Positions 36,932 to 45,804 of a stretch of 64,000 bases of DNA are shown here, piece by piece. The stretch's first letter is position 1. Each line of letters begins with the position of its first letter. The notes below the pieces were generated by a model. It ran no database searches. It was not told the origin of the DNA and worked only from the letters and a program-made list of their open reading frames with translations. Both the position numbers and the translations under genes were made by a program. Origin of the DNA: JABMQB01 sp964408795 (GTDB lineage: Bacteria; Bacteroidota; Bacteroidia; Bacteroidales; Prolixibacteraceae); contig CAYPAW010000054.1 of NCBI GenBank assembly GCA_964408795.1, forward strand, positions 30,410 through 94,409. The letters run 5' to 3'.

Positions 36932-36939
36932 CAAAGATA
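36932..36939 (-). promoter_or_regulatory. -7 promoter element before tgt
   Basis: TATCTTTG on the minus strand, 22 bases before the tgt ATG at 36910, is a full TAnnTTTG match. Confidence 0.5.
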
Positions 36940-37028
36940 ACATATAACTGGTTTCGCTTAATCGTACTGTTTTCAAGAGTTGTTAATTAAAATTAAAAAA
37001 CAACCGGTTTCTTTTACGAATATACTTC

Positions 37029-37036
37029 TAAATTTG
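37029..37036 (+). promoter_or_regulatory. -7 promoter element before glycosyltransferase
   Basis: TAAATTTG, a full TAnnTTTG match, 36 bases before ATG 37073. It argues against translation starting at the upstream TTG at 36980. Confidence 0.4.
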
Positions 37037-37072
37037 CTTTCTGTGGTTGGTTTTTCCCATATAGCGGATTTG

Positions 37073-38176
37073 ATGGCAGAACAAAGCCCTGCAAAGATTT
37101 TTCTGCTGATTCTGGTTGCCGGATTGTACCTTTCCAGGTTTTTCTGGGATTTGGTCATGTGCCGGTATTTCTTTTTGAAAAAGAAAGCCCCGGCAAATCC
37201 TGAAAAACCTTCTTTTTCGGTGCTGATGGCGATTCGCAATGAAGCATCCAACCTGAAGAATAATCTTCCTTCTCTCTTAAGCTCGGAATACCCACATTAT
37301 GAGGTAGTTGTAGTAGACGACTTTTCTCAGGACCAGTCCTTTAGCATTCTCGGATTAACCCGGGCCAAATACCGTCACCTACGGTTATCGGGTTTGAACC
37401 AGGAAATACGTTATTCAACCAAGCAGGCTTTGAATATCGGAGTAAAAGCGGCCGAAAACGATTGGATAATCCTTACAGATCCTTCGGTGGCAAATTACCC
37501 GGCCGGATGGCTTTTCTCCTTTGCTGAGAGAACAGGAGGTTCCCATAATCTCATTGTAGGTTATACAGGGATAACACCCGGAAAAGGATGGCTTCACCGG
37601 CTTTACCGAAATGAATTGTTCTTTCAGCAATTTCAGAGTTTCGCATGGATTGCCTGCAGAATGGGTTTCGTTGCTGAAGAAACCAATCTGGCATTCCTGA
37701 AAAAGAAATATTTTGATACCAGGGGATTCGCCGGTGCCATGAATGATCTTTATCAAAATATGGAGCGGGTCGTTAATGCGTTTATCTCAGCAAAAAAAAC
37801 CACCGTGAATTTGTCTCAGGAAGGAGTAATCCGAAAAAACCCCGGGATCACCCGGGAGGCCTTCCGGGAGCGGATCCTTAAATCGATTCACATCAAACGA
37901 AAATTGCCCTTCGTAAAGCGCTGGATGCTCCTGATGGATGACCTTACCAGGCTGCTGATCGTTCCGTTAACCCTTCTGACACTGTTTTCTTTCCGTGAGA
38001 TTATCCTTATGTTGATACCGATCATTTTATTAAAAATTGTTTTACATAGTACTCTTTTATTTTATATCCAAAAACGTTTGAACGAAGAGAAAATATTCCT
38101 ATCTTCGTTACTATATGAACTGATAATTCCTTACTACCGGATTCTTTTTTTGAGGCATTATGTAGGTTCGTTATAA
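37073..38176 (+). CDS. membrane-bound family 2 glycosyltransferase
   Basis: This glycosyltransferase of the GT2 type has 367 residues from ATG 37073. It has an N-terminal membrane segment (KIFLLILVAGLYLSRFFW), then the GT-A core (FSVLMAIRNEASNL, VVVVDDFSQD, ILTDPSVANYP) and two C-terminal membrane segments (LLIVPLTLLTLF and LIPIILLKIVL). The usual DxD is replaced by TDPS, a variation seen in some members. The frame can be opened at TTG 36980, which would add 31 residues. The donor and acceptor are unknown; surface polysaccharide or glycolipid is likely. A sigma factor gene follows after eight bases, suggesting cotranscription. Confidence 0.75.
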   Translation: MAEQSPAKIFLLILVAGLYLSRFFWDLVMCRYFFLKKKAPANPEKPSFSVLMAIRNEASNLKNNLPSLLSSEYPHYEVVVVDDFSQDQSFSILGLTRAKYRHLRLSGLNQEIRYSTKQALNIGVKAAENDWIILTDPSVANYPAGWLFSFAERTGGSHNLIVGYTGITPGKGWLHRLYRNELFFQQFQSFAWIACRMGFVAEETNLAFLKKKYFDTRGFAGAMNDLYQNMERVVNAFISAKKTTVNLSQEGVIRKNPGITREAFRERILKSIHIKRKLPFVKRWMLLMDDLTRLLIVPLTLLTLFSFREIILMLIPIILLKIVLHSTLLFYIQKRLNEEKIFLSSLLYELIIPYYRILFLRHYVGSL

Positions 38177-38184
38177 GGTTGCCG

Positions 38185-38802
38185 ATGGAACAACAGTTAA
38201 TCAAAAGCCTTTCTGAAAAGGCAAAACAGGATTATGCGTTAGTCCGGGCTGCATTAAACGAAGACGAAAAAGCATTTGCCAAATTGCTAGCCCGGTACAA
38301 AGACACCATCTATTTTATGCTTCTCAAAATGGTCAACAACAAAAGCGACGCCGAAGACCTGACCCTGGAAGCATTTGGGAAAGCTTTTAACAACCTGCAT
38401 CAATATTCACCCCATTATGCATTTAGTACCTGGTTGTTTAAAATTGCCTCAAACAATTGCATTGATTTTCTGCGTAAAAAAAGGGGAATTTTTGTATCCA
38501 TAGAACCAGGCAGTGAATCATCTGAAACCGATTCGCAATCCCTACGGTTAAAATCAAAGGATTTGAATCCCGAGGAAAAACTAATTCGCAAACAGAAGGC
38601 GGTTCTATTGCGTAAAGTCGTTCGCAGGTTAAAACCGCGTTATCAGGTTTTGGTTGAACTGCGCTATTTCAAAGAGTATTCGTATGAGGAAATAGCCCGT
38701 GAGCTGAATCTTCCCCTGGGAACGGTTAAAGCCCAACTGTTCAGGGCCCGTGAATTGCTTTTTAAAATGATCGATGCAACGGAAATCAGCAACAAGGATT
38801 GA
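38185..38802 (+). CDS. ECF sigma-70 factor
   Basis: This extracytoplasmic-function sigma factor has 205 residues: region 2 at about 25-95 (FAKLLARYKDTIY, DAEDLTLEAFGKAF, FSTWLFKIASNNCIDFLRK) and region 4 at about 145-195 (LVELRYFKEYSYEEIARELNLPLGTVKAQL). No anti-sigma gene lies beside it. A TTG at 38179 is a possible earlier start, but ATG 38185 is normal. It overlaps nothing and is followed five bases later by rsmG. Its regulon cannot be inferred. Confidence 0.92.
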   Translation: MEQQLIKSLSEKAKQDYALVRAALNEDEKAFAKLLARYKDTIYFMLLKMVNNKSDAEDLTLEAFGKAFNNLHQYSPHYAFSTWLFKIASNNCIDFLRKKRGIFVSIEPGSESSETDSQSLRLKSKDLNPEEKLIRKQKAVLLRKVVRRLKPRYQVLVELRYFKEYSYEEIARELNLPLGTVKAQLFRARELLFKMIDATEISNKD

Positions 38803-38807
38803 GGAGT

Positions 38808-39428
38808 ATGGAGATTATACGCACCTATTTTCCTGACTTATCCTCTCTTCAGTTGGATCAGCTGGAAAGGTTGAAGCCCCTGTATGAGGAATGGAATGCA
38901 AAGATCAATGTGATTTCCCGAAAGGATAGTTCCAGGATCTGTGAACGGCATATATTGCACTCCCTGGCTATTGCAAAGGTCATTCGCTTCACCCCGGGAA
39001 GCCGCATTCTTGATGCCGGTACGGGAGGAGGATTCCCGGGGATTCCTCTTGCTATTGTATTTCCCGGATCGGAGTTTCACCTGGTGGATTCCATCGGGAA
39101 AAAAATTCACGTGGTAGAGGCTGTGGCCGGAAGCCTGGGATTGAAAAATATCAGGGTCAATCAGGAGAGAATCGAAAAGCTCTCCTACAGGTATGATTTT
39201 ATTGTAAGCCGGGCGGTGACCCGTTTTCCCCGTTTTGTAGGCTGGGTGAAAGATAAAGTGTCTCCCGATCAATACAACGACCTTCCCAATGGCATTTTCT
39301 ATTTGAAAGGGGGAGATTTTCAGGAAGAGATCCGTCCGTTCCGGGAAAAAATCCACCTATATGAAATCTCAGATTGGTTTAAGGAAGCTTTTTTTGCGAC
39401 CAAGAAGCTGATCTATCTACCTGTTTAG
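38808..39428 (+). CDS. rsmG: 16S rRNA (guanine-N7) methyltransferase
   Basis: RsmG methylates G527 of 16S rRNA using SAM. The 206-residue protein has the SAM-binding motif RILDAGTGGGFPGIPLAI (about residues 65-82), the substrate-side HILHSL and the VSRAVTRF segment, all typical. It follows the sigma factor by five bases and is probably cotranscribed with it. The following 126 bases to the convergent pfkA show no strong hairpin. Confidence 0.94.
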   Translation: MEIIRTYFPDLSSLQLDQLERLKPLYEEWNAKINVISRKDSSRICERHILHSLAIAKVIRFTPGSRILDAGTGGGFPGIPLAIVFPGSEFHLVDSIGKKIHVVEAVAGSLGLKNIRVNQERIEKLSYRYDFIVSRAVTRFPRFVGWVKDKVSPDQYNDLPNGIFYLKGGDFQEEIRPFREKIHLYEISDWFKEAFFATKKLIYLPV

Positions 39429-39554
39429 GAAGGAAAATTCGCTGATTCGGATGTAAGTTGAAAGGTCTTTGTCTGTTCAAAGGGCAGAGAAAAAACGGGC
39501 TTTTCCGGAGGGTTTAAAAATGCGGAATCAGAAGAAATGCCGGAGGTTGGCAAG

Positions 39555-40595
39555 TTATTCATCTCCGAAGAAAACGCCCATTTTGCGTGCTTTGGTGATC
39601 AGGGTGGAGGTTGTTTTTACCAACCTGAGTTTACCTCCCACTTCGCTCAGTGGAACGGTTGTAAGCCGGTCATTTTTCAGGGCTACCATGGTTCCGTATC
39701 GTTCTTCGGCAATGCATTCGGCTGCGAATGCTCCATACCGGGTAGCCAGAATCCGGTCCATGGGTGTGGGGCTTCCTCCCCGCTGAATGTAGCCCAGTAC
39801 AGTTTCGCGGGTTTCAATACCCGTATACTCCTTAATGGCTTTCGCCAGGTAGGTCGCAGCTGATTTGCTTTTCGGGTGTTCAATGCCTTCGGCAACCACG
39901 ACAATGGAAAAGGGTTTGTCTTCTTCGTACCGGAGTTCAATTTTTTTGCATACCGATCGAATCCTGTAGGGAATTTCCGGAATGAGAATTATATCTCCTC
40001 CTCCGGCAACACCCGCATACAAGGCGAGCCATCCGGCATGATGTCCCATCACTTCGATGATCATCACCCTCCGGTGCGAATTGGCGGTCGTATGAAGACG
40101 GTCGATGGCATCTGTAGCGATCTGTACGGCTGAATCAAAACCAAAAGTGACATCCGTACCCCATACATCATTGTCGATGGTTTTGGGTATCCCGATGATG
40201 TTTAATCCCTCCCGGGAAAGCATATGGGCTGTTTTCATCGTGCCGTTGCCTCCGATGCATACCACACAGTCAAGCCCTAAATCCTGGTAATTCTTTTTTA
40301 TCAGCTCCGGTTTATCCTGTTCAGGACCTCCGTTTTTTACAATTTTATAGGGTTTTTCCCTGGATGTTTCGAGAATGGTGCCTCCCAGCGTGAGAATCCC
40401 CGATAAGTGCGATCCTTTCAATTTTGTATATTCATTATTGATCAATCCCAGAAATCCGGCTTTAAATCCGATAACCTCCATGCCATACTCAATAATAGCC
40501 GTCTTACCTACTCCACGGATGGCAGCATTCAAGCCGGGACAGTCTCCTCCTGCCGTAAGAATACCGATCTTCTTTTTCGTTTTTTGGCGCTTCAT
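39555..40595 (-). CDS. pfkA: 6-phosphofructokinase
   Basis: Phosphofructokinase commits fructose 6-phosphate to glycolysis. The 346-residue protein has TAGGDCPGLNAAIRG (about residues 14-28), catalytic D141 in PKTIDNDVWG, and GFDSAVQIATDAID. The phosphoryl-donor residues are mixed: the site usually GGDG (ATP type) or GGDD (pyrophosphate type) reads GGNG (115-118), and the PGTIDND of ATP enzymes is PKTIDND, as in pyrophosphate or group III enzymes. ATP use is likelier given the glycine, but it is not certain. The frame is open to 40685, but ATG 40595 is the family start. Confidence 0.9.
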   Translation of the reverse strand: MKRQKTKKKIGILTAGGDCPGLNAAIRGVGKTAIIEYGMEVIGFKAGFLGLINNEYTKLKGSHLSGILTLGGTILETSREKPYKIVKNGGPEQDKPELIKKNYQDLGLDCVVCIGGNGTMKTAHMLSREGLNIIGIPKTIDNDVWGTDVTFGFDSAVQIATDAIDRLHTTANSHRRVMIIEVMGHHAGWLALYAGVAGGGDIILIPEIPYRIRSVCKKIELRYEEDKPFSIVVVAEGIEHPKSKSAATYLAKAIKEYTGIETRETVLGYIQRGGSPTPMDRILATRYGAFAAECIAEERYGTMVALKNDRLTTVPLSEVGGKLRLVKTTSTLITKARKMGVFFGDE

Positions 40596-41004
40596 ATCTT
40601 GGTATTTATAATCTACAGATGCATTCTTTGTTCCCTTAACGCAAACATTGCTTTCATGGTTATCAACCCTTCTCTGAAAGTTCATCGAAAGAAGAAGATT
40701 TTGTATTCATCCCTTTTTTCTGCCGGACACCGGATATCTCCTCTCCGCAGGGTAGAATATAAGGATTTATTTTATTATCTGGGAACATTGTCCCAAAAAA
40801 TAACCATTTGATTGGGAAAGAATAGGTTGAGAGAAAAGAATGGAACGCTGATTCCTGAATAGGGGACCAATCCATTCCGATCCTACGAAGGACAATCCGC
40901 GAATCCTCAATTCTTAACAACATTTTAAGAAAAAAGGCAAACAAAATAGACGAAGTATCGTACAAACCCTATATTAAAATTGTAAAAACAGAAAGGAAAA
41001 AATT
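40596..41004. other. intergenic between divergent pfkA and dodecin genes
   Basis: About 409 bases without a called gene. A 100-residue open frame (40663-40965, minus strand) shows no motif and is not called. At 40849-40866 lies TGATTCCTGAATAGGGGA, nearly the same as a motif at 27628-27644. GGGAACATTGTCCC (40781-40794) is a near-palindrome. No exact -7 element for either gene was found. Confidence 0.45.
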
Positions 41005-41214
41005 ATGACAGAAAGTGTTTATAAGATTATTGAAGTGGTTGGGAGCAGTCCTGAATCCTGGGAGAAAGCAGCTCAGAATGCCATCGACACCGTATCGGAA
41101 CATCTGCGTGATTTACGAATTGCTGAAGTCGTTCAGATGGATATGCACCTGAACGAGGGTAAAATTGAGTTTTACCGTGTTAAGATGAAAGTATCGTTTA
41201 AATATCAGGGGTAA
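41005..41214 (+). CDS. dodecin
   Basis: Dodecins are small 12-mer flavin-binding storage proteins. The 69-residue protein has the family pattern: VYKIIEVVGSSPESWEKAAQ, an amphipathic helix, then two strands with IEFYRVKMKVSFKY. The tryptophan W20, which stacks on flavin in bacterial dodecins, is present. It stands alone behind a 400-base gap and before the DUF1080 lipoprotein gene. Confidence 0.92.
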   Translation: MTESVYKIIEVVGSSPESWEKAAQNAIDTVSEHLRDLRIAEVVQMDMHLNEGKIEFYRVKMKVSFKYQG

Positions 41215-41264
41215 GAACACGATAAACAGAACAATGCATGAAGGATCTTTTTGTAATATTTTAT

Positions 41265-41272
41265 TAATTTTG
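41265..41272 (+). promoter_or_regulatory. -7 promoter element before DUF1080 gene
   Basis: TAATTTTG matches TAnnTTTG and lies 47 bases before the ATG at 41320. A TTTG at 41250-41253 is too close to be an ideal -33 element. Confidence 0.4.
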
Positions 41273-41319
41273 TGGTATTCATAGCAGATTAAACGAACCA
41301 ACATTAAAATTATACAAAA

Positions 41320-42069
41320 ATGAAAAAGTTATTTTTTATCTTTTTGGCAGGCATTGTAATGATTTCGGTATCGTGTCAGAATAAGAAAAGTCAGGAAGAA
41401 GCTGCGGCTCCTGAAGAAAAAGCCGCTGAAGATGGGTGGATGGTTCTTTTTGACGGAACCAGCACCGAGGGCTGGCGGGGTGTGAACATGGATACCCTAC
41501 CCGGTGCATGGGGTATCAGTGACAATACGCTTCATTGTGTAGGTTCCGGAATGGGAGAAGCCGGCGCTGAAAACGGAGGCGATATTCTATATGACAAGAA
41601 GTTCTCAAATTTTCATCTGAAACTGGAATGGAAGATCTCGGAAGGGGGTAATTCAGGTATTATGTACCTGGGCCAGGAAGTGGAAGGAGACCCAATCTGG
41701 AAAACGGCTCCGGAATACCAGGTCCTCGATAACGAAGAACATCCCGACGCCATGCTGGGAAAAGAGGGCAACCGCCAGGCCGGATCGTTGTATGACCTTA
41801 TACCGGCTGTTCCCCAGAATGCCAAACCAGCCGGCGAGTGGAACAGCTGTGAAATCATGGTCTACAAAGGGACCGTGATCCATAAACAAAACGGGGAAGT
41901 GGTCGTTGAATACCATCTGTGGACCGATGACTGGAACAACCTGGTTGCCGGTTCAAAATTTCCGGATCTGAATCCCGATTGGGCCAACGTAGCAAAAGAA
42001 GGATACATCGCCCTGCAAGACCATGGCGATGATGTTTGGTACCGGAATATTATGATCAAAGAATTGTAA
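41320..42069 (+). CDS. DUF1080 lipoprotein (3-keto-disaccharide hydrolase-like)
   Basis: This 249-residue lipoprotein has a signal peptide with lipobox ending at C19 (MISVSC) followed by an acidic linker. The mature part is a single DUF1080 domain (VLFDGTSTEGWRG at the start, NSGIMYLGQEVEG, WNSCEIMVYKG, IALQDHGDDVWYRNI at the end). Members of this beta-sandwich family include hydrolases of 3-keto-sugars, so a periplasmic or surface sugar-handling role is plausible but unproven. A strong intrinsic terminator follows 19 bases after the stop, so it is transcribed alone. Confidence 0.9.
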   Translation: MKKLFFIFLAGIVMISVSCQNKKSQEEAAAPEEKAAEDGWMVLFDGTSTEGWRGVNMDTLPGAWGISDNTLHCVGSGMGEAGAENGGDILYDKKFSNFHLKLEWKISEGGNSGIMYLGQEVEGDPIWKTAPEYQVLDNEEHPDAMLGKEGNRQAGSLYDLIPAVPQNAKPAGEWNSCEIMVYKGTVIHKQNGEVVVEYHLWTDDWNNLVAGSKFPDLNPDWANVAKEGYIALQDHGDDVWYRNIMIKEL

Positions 42070-42087
42070 GCTGTTACACAATCAGAG

Positions 42088-42118
42088 AAAGGGCATGAGT
42101 AACTCATGCCCTTTTTTT
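42088..42118 (+). terminator. intrinsic terminator after DUF1080 gene
   Basis: AAAGGGCATGAG and CTCATGCCCTTT form a perfect 12-bp stem with loop TAA, followed by a run of T residues. This is the clearest intrinsic terminator in the window. Confidence 0.85.
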
Positions 42119-42197
42119 ATTTGTTAACATATCAAAACTTTTTTTTCAATAATATTGCATTAAGTTCGCCGTTGAATAGTAAACGTAAACTGGTTGT

Positions 42198-44609
42198 GTG
42201 AAAAGTCTGTACTTCCTGCTCCTGATTGTTTTTCTGCATGGTGTAACCGCTGCCCAAAAGATATCGGTCAGCGGGTATATTCAGGATGCCCAAAGTGGCG
42301 AAATGCTGATCAATGCCAACATGTATGAAAAAGGTTCTCTGGAAGGGACCATTAGCAATGAATACGGTTTTTACAGCATTCCCCTTGAACCGGGAAGCCA
42401 CACCCTGGTATTCTCCTATGTAGGGTATAAAAAAAAGGAAATTATTCTGAACCTGAGAAAAGACACGACCATACGTGTTGAACTTGAATGGTTAAGTGAA
42501 CTGGACGAAGTCACGGTGTATGGCAATGAAACATCGAAAGTCGACCGCGCCCAGATGAGCATGGTGGAAATTCCCATTGCTACCTTATCGAAAATACCGG
42601 TTTTACTGGGCGAACCCGACGTTTTAAAAGTGATACAGCTGCTTCCCGGTGTACAGTCGGGTACCGAAGGTACAAGTGGTATTTATGTCCGGGGAGGAGG
42701 TCCCGATCAAAATCTCTTTTTGCTCGATGGCGTGCCTGTGTACAATGCTAACCACCTCTTTGGCTTCTTCTCGGTATTTAATCCGGGTGCCGTAAAAACC
42801 GTGAAACTCTATAAAGGGGGATTCCCGGCACGATTCGGAGGCAGACTCTCCTCGGTTATTGACATCCGGATGAAAGAAGGAAACGATAAAGAATTCAAAG
42901 GGGAATTCTCCGTAGGATTAATTTCTTCGCGTTTTTCGATCGAGGGACCGATTCTCAAAGACAAAACCTCATTTATTGTCTCCGGAAGAAGAACGTATCT
43001 TGATATTCTTGCCAAACCGTTTATAAAAATTGCCAACAGGCACAGTGAAAGCAGTATCCATGCCGGCTATTATTTTTATGACCTCAATGCCAAAATTAAC
43101 CACCGGTTTTCAGACCGTAGCAGGTTGTTCTTTTCTTCCTACCTGGGTCTTGACAAAGCGTATTCTTCCGATTCCTATTACTACGTTGATAACCATATCC
43201 GGTACGATAGCTCGGATAAGATGAGCATGAGATGGGGCAACATGACCCATGCTCTTCGGTGGAATTATGTATTCAATCCAAAACTTTTCAGCAACCTTAC
43301 GTTAACCTACAGCAAATACAATTTTGATGTGGGTCATGAATATCTTCAGATCAACACAAAAGATCTTACCAAAGAGGAAGATATTTTTGAGTACCTGTCG
43401 GGAATTACGGATGTAGCTGCAAAAATCGATTTCGATTATTATCCGCTTCCCTCCCATTCCGTGAAATTCGGGACAAGCGGTATATTCCATACATTTGAGC
43501 CCGGGGTGAACCATATAAGTTATACCGATAACCAGGACCCGGATGCATTGGCCCAGATCGATACAACGTACGGGAACGAAAGCCTTTCGGCCTATGAATA
43601 TAGAGCATATGGCGAAGATATTATCGATTTATCGACAAAATTAAAATTGAACCTGGGGTTGCATTTTTCGGCTTTTCATGTGGAAAAAGAATTGTATACT
43701 TCGCTGGAGCCGCGCGTTTCATTGAGGTTTCTCGGTTCGGAACGATGGTCGTTAAAAGCCTCGTATGCCAAGATGAGCCAATACATCCACCTGCTTTCCA
43801 CCTCCACCATCAACCTGCCGACCGATCTTTGGCTGCCGGTAACAAAAAAGATCAAACCCCAACATTCGCATCAGGTAGCCATCGGTGGGTTCTTAAATCT
43901 TCCCAAGGGATTTGATTTGTCGGCAGAGCTTTTTTATAAATCGATGGACAATCTGATCGAGTACAAAGAGGGGGCTTCGTTTGCGGGCATCAGCGAGGGC
44001 TGGGAGTCGAAAGTGGAATCCGGCAAAGGATGGGCCTACGGATTGGAGCTGCTTCTGGAAAAAAATATTGGCAAAACAACGGGATGGCTTGGATATACCT
44101 GGTCAAAAACCGATCGTCAGTTTGAAGCCATAAATTTCGGAAAGATCTTTCCGGCCAAGTACGACCGGAGACACGATATCAGCATCGCCCTGACCCATAC
44201 ATTCAGCGAACGCATTGATTTGGGGATAACCTGGGTTTACGGTACTGGAAATGCCACAACCCTGGCGCTGCAAACGTATCCGGACCTGGAACAGCAGGCA
44301 GATCCATGGTATTTTTACGAACAGGGAATCGAATATTACGGGGGACGCAACAATTACCGGATGCCTTCGTATCATCGCCTCGACCTGGGGGTCAATTTTC
44401 ACAAACAGAAAAAACACGGAATCCGAACCTGGTCGGTGGGCCTGTATAATGCCTACAGCCGACAAAATCCGTTTTTTCTGTACTGGGGCTATGACCAAAC
44501 ATCGGGGTACAACAACCAGGGCTGGTACTACGAAGATTCTAAAAGGGCATTGAAACAGGTAAGCCTGTTCCCGCTGATCCCCTCGGTTTCTTATACGTTT
44601 AAATTTTAA
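42198..44609 (+). CDS. TonB-dependent receptor with carboxypeptidase-like N-domain
   Basis: This outer-membrane receptor has 803 residues: signal peptide (residues 1-19, ending TAAQ), a CarboxypepD_reg-like domain (about 22-100: VSGYIQDAQSGEMLINANM, LVFSYVGYKK), a plug domain (about 115-230, with VQSGTEGTSGIYVRGGGPD and NLFLLDGVPVYNANHLFG) and a beta-barrel ending in an aromatic strand (YTFKF). The start is GTG; no ATG occurs between the signal peptide and the upstream stop. The DUF4249 lipoprotein gene begins four bases after its stop, a frequent Bacteroidota pair. The cargo is unknown. No SusD-type partner is present. Confidence 0.92.
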   Translation: MKSLYFLLLIVFLHGVTAAQKISVSGYIQDAQSGEMLINANMYEKGSLEGTISNEYGFYSIPLEPGSHTLVFSYVGYKKKEIILNLRKDTTIRVELEWLSELDEVTVYGNETSKVDRAQMSMVEIPIATLSKIPVLLGEPDVLKVIQLLPGVQSGTEGTSGIYVRGGGPDQNLFLLDGVPVYNANHLFGFFSVFNPGAVKTVKLYKGGFPARFGGRLSSVIDIRMKEGNDKEFKGEFSVGLISSRFSIEGPILKDKTSFIVSGRRTYLDILAKPFIKIANRHSESSIHAGYYFYDLNAKINHRFSDRSRLFFSSYLGLDKAYSSDSYYYVDNHIRYDSSDKMSMRWGNMTHALRWNYVFNPKLFSNLTLTYSKYNFDVGHEYLQINTKDLTKEEDIFEYLSGITDVAAKIDFDYYPLPSHSVKFGTSGIFHTFEPGVNHISYTDNQDPDALAQIDTTYGNESLSAYEYRAYGEDIIDLSTKLKLNLGLHFSAFHVEKELYTSLEPRVSLRFLGSERWSLKASYAKMSQYIHLLSTSTINLPTDLWLPVTKKIKPQHSHQVAIGGFLNLPKGFDLSAELFYKSMDNLIEYKEGASFAGISEGWESKVESGKGWAYGLELLLEKNIGKTTGWLGYTWSKTDRQFEAINFGKIFPAKYDRRHDISIALTHTFSERIDLGITWVYGTGNATTLALQTYPDLEQQADPWYFYEQGIEYYGGRNNYRMPSYHRLDLGVNFHKQKKHGIRTWSVGLYNAYSRQNPFFLYWGYDQTSGYNNQGWYYEDSKRALKQVSLFPLIPSVSYTFKF

Positions 44610-44613
44610 TGGC

Positions 44614-45726
44614 ATGAAGAAACTATTGAAAATACTTGCTGCTCCTGCTTTTATCTTCCTGTTTTTTTCCTGTGAAAAAACGATCGAATTTAAAAAAGGC
44701 GAGATTGCTTCCCTGATAGTTGTGAACGGTGAACTGCACCCGGGCGATTCACTCAGGGTTCAAATTAAGAAGAGCAGGAGTACCCTGGAAAATAATTTCT
44801 TTTATGAATCCCTGCCCGACGCAACGGTGAAATTGTTTAAAGACGGAGCCTTTGTTGAAGAACTTCGTTATGTGGCCCGGATGGATACCTTTATGGAATA
44901 CCTGAATTACGATGTGAATGTTGAACATGAATACCCAAACGGATATTACGTTTCCGGGAACGTCCTTGTTCAATCCGGTTCCACTTACTTTCTGGAAATA
45001 ACCAGGGAAGGATATGAGCGGGTAACCTGTGAAACAACCGTTCCTTTTCCGGTGTCCATCAACAGCTTTTCATTGGTATGCGAAAACGCAATGGATGAAT
45101 ATTCCAACGGATACATAAACATAAAAACGAAGTTGAATTTTTCAGATCCCGGAGCGGAGAAAAACTATTACAATATTAAAGCCGGAGGTGTGATGGGATA
45201 TGACAAGAACATCCCGGGATATTCATATTTCCATGGATACCATTACGGAACGAATGAAGATAACATTTCCCCTTCAGATACGATTTTAATCACTGCGTTG
45301 TTTTTTCCTTATTTCCATTCATCTGACCCGGTTTTTAATGTGGAATCAGAAGGTATTCATGATTACTCTTTCTTTGCCACCCAGTTTACCGATGAGCTTA
45401 TCAATGGAAAAGCGTATACCCTGAGCCTTATTTTCGATTATTTCAGAAAAATACATACGGAATACGGTGAGTTTTATACGTTGACGTTGCATCTGGAAAA
45501 CCTGTCGCCGGAATTTTATCTCTATTCGGTTTCCAAGGCGCAGCAGGATTGGGTCAGGGATAATCCCTTTGCAGAGCCTGTCCCGGTTTACAGCAATGTT
45601 GAAGGAGGACTTGGCATCTTTGGATCTTCGGCAGCCCGTTCAATCAGCGGAACCATCGGCGAATACCCGATGGCCGGGAAAACCTATATCCCGGAAGAAG
45701 CGTTTTACAAGGATTATGCGTATTAA
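44614..45726 (+). CDS. DUF4249 lipoprotein
   Basis: This 370-residue lipoprotein has lipobox C20 (FLFFSC) and a DUF4249 domain: LIVVNGELHPGDSLRVQIKKS near the start, DATVKLFKDG, and YTLTLHLENLSPEFYLYSVSKAQQ, ending with VEGGLGIFGSSAARS. DUF4249 proteins are cell-surface or outer-membrane lipoproteins encoded with TonB-dependent receptors of unknown substrate. Spacing of four bases to the receptor gene indicates one operon. It converges on the GldB-like gene. Confidence 0.9.
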   Translation: MKKLLKILAAPAFIFLFFSCEKTIEFKKGEIASLIVVNGELHPGDSLRVQIKKSRSTLENNFFYESLPDATVKLFKDGAFVEELRYVARMDTFMEYLNYDVNVEHEYPNGYYVSGNVLVQSGSTYFLEITREGYERVTCETTVPFPVSINSFSLVCENAMDEYSNGYINIKTKLNFSDPGAEKNYYNIKAGGVMGYDKNIPGYSYFHGYHYGTNEDNISPSDTILITALFFPYFHSSDPVFNVESEGIHDYSFFATQFTDELINGKAYTLSLIFDYFRKIHTEYGEFYTLTLHLENLSPEFYLYSVSKAQQDWVRDNPFAEPVPVYSNVEGGLGIFGSSAARSISGTIGEYPMAGKTYIPEEAFYKDYAY

Positions 45727-45804
45727 CCTGAACGCTTCATGAGAGACAAAAAAATTCGATGAATTAAGACAGGGATCGTTGAGGATGAATCCGGGTTCCT
45801 ATTT

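Noticed and set aside
40663..40965. 100-codon minus-strand frame upstream of pfkA
   Set aside because: No family resemblance; region more likely regulatory.
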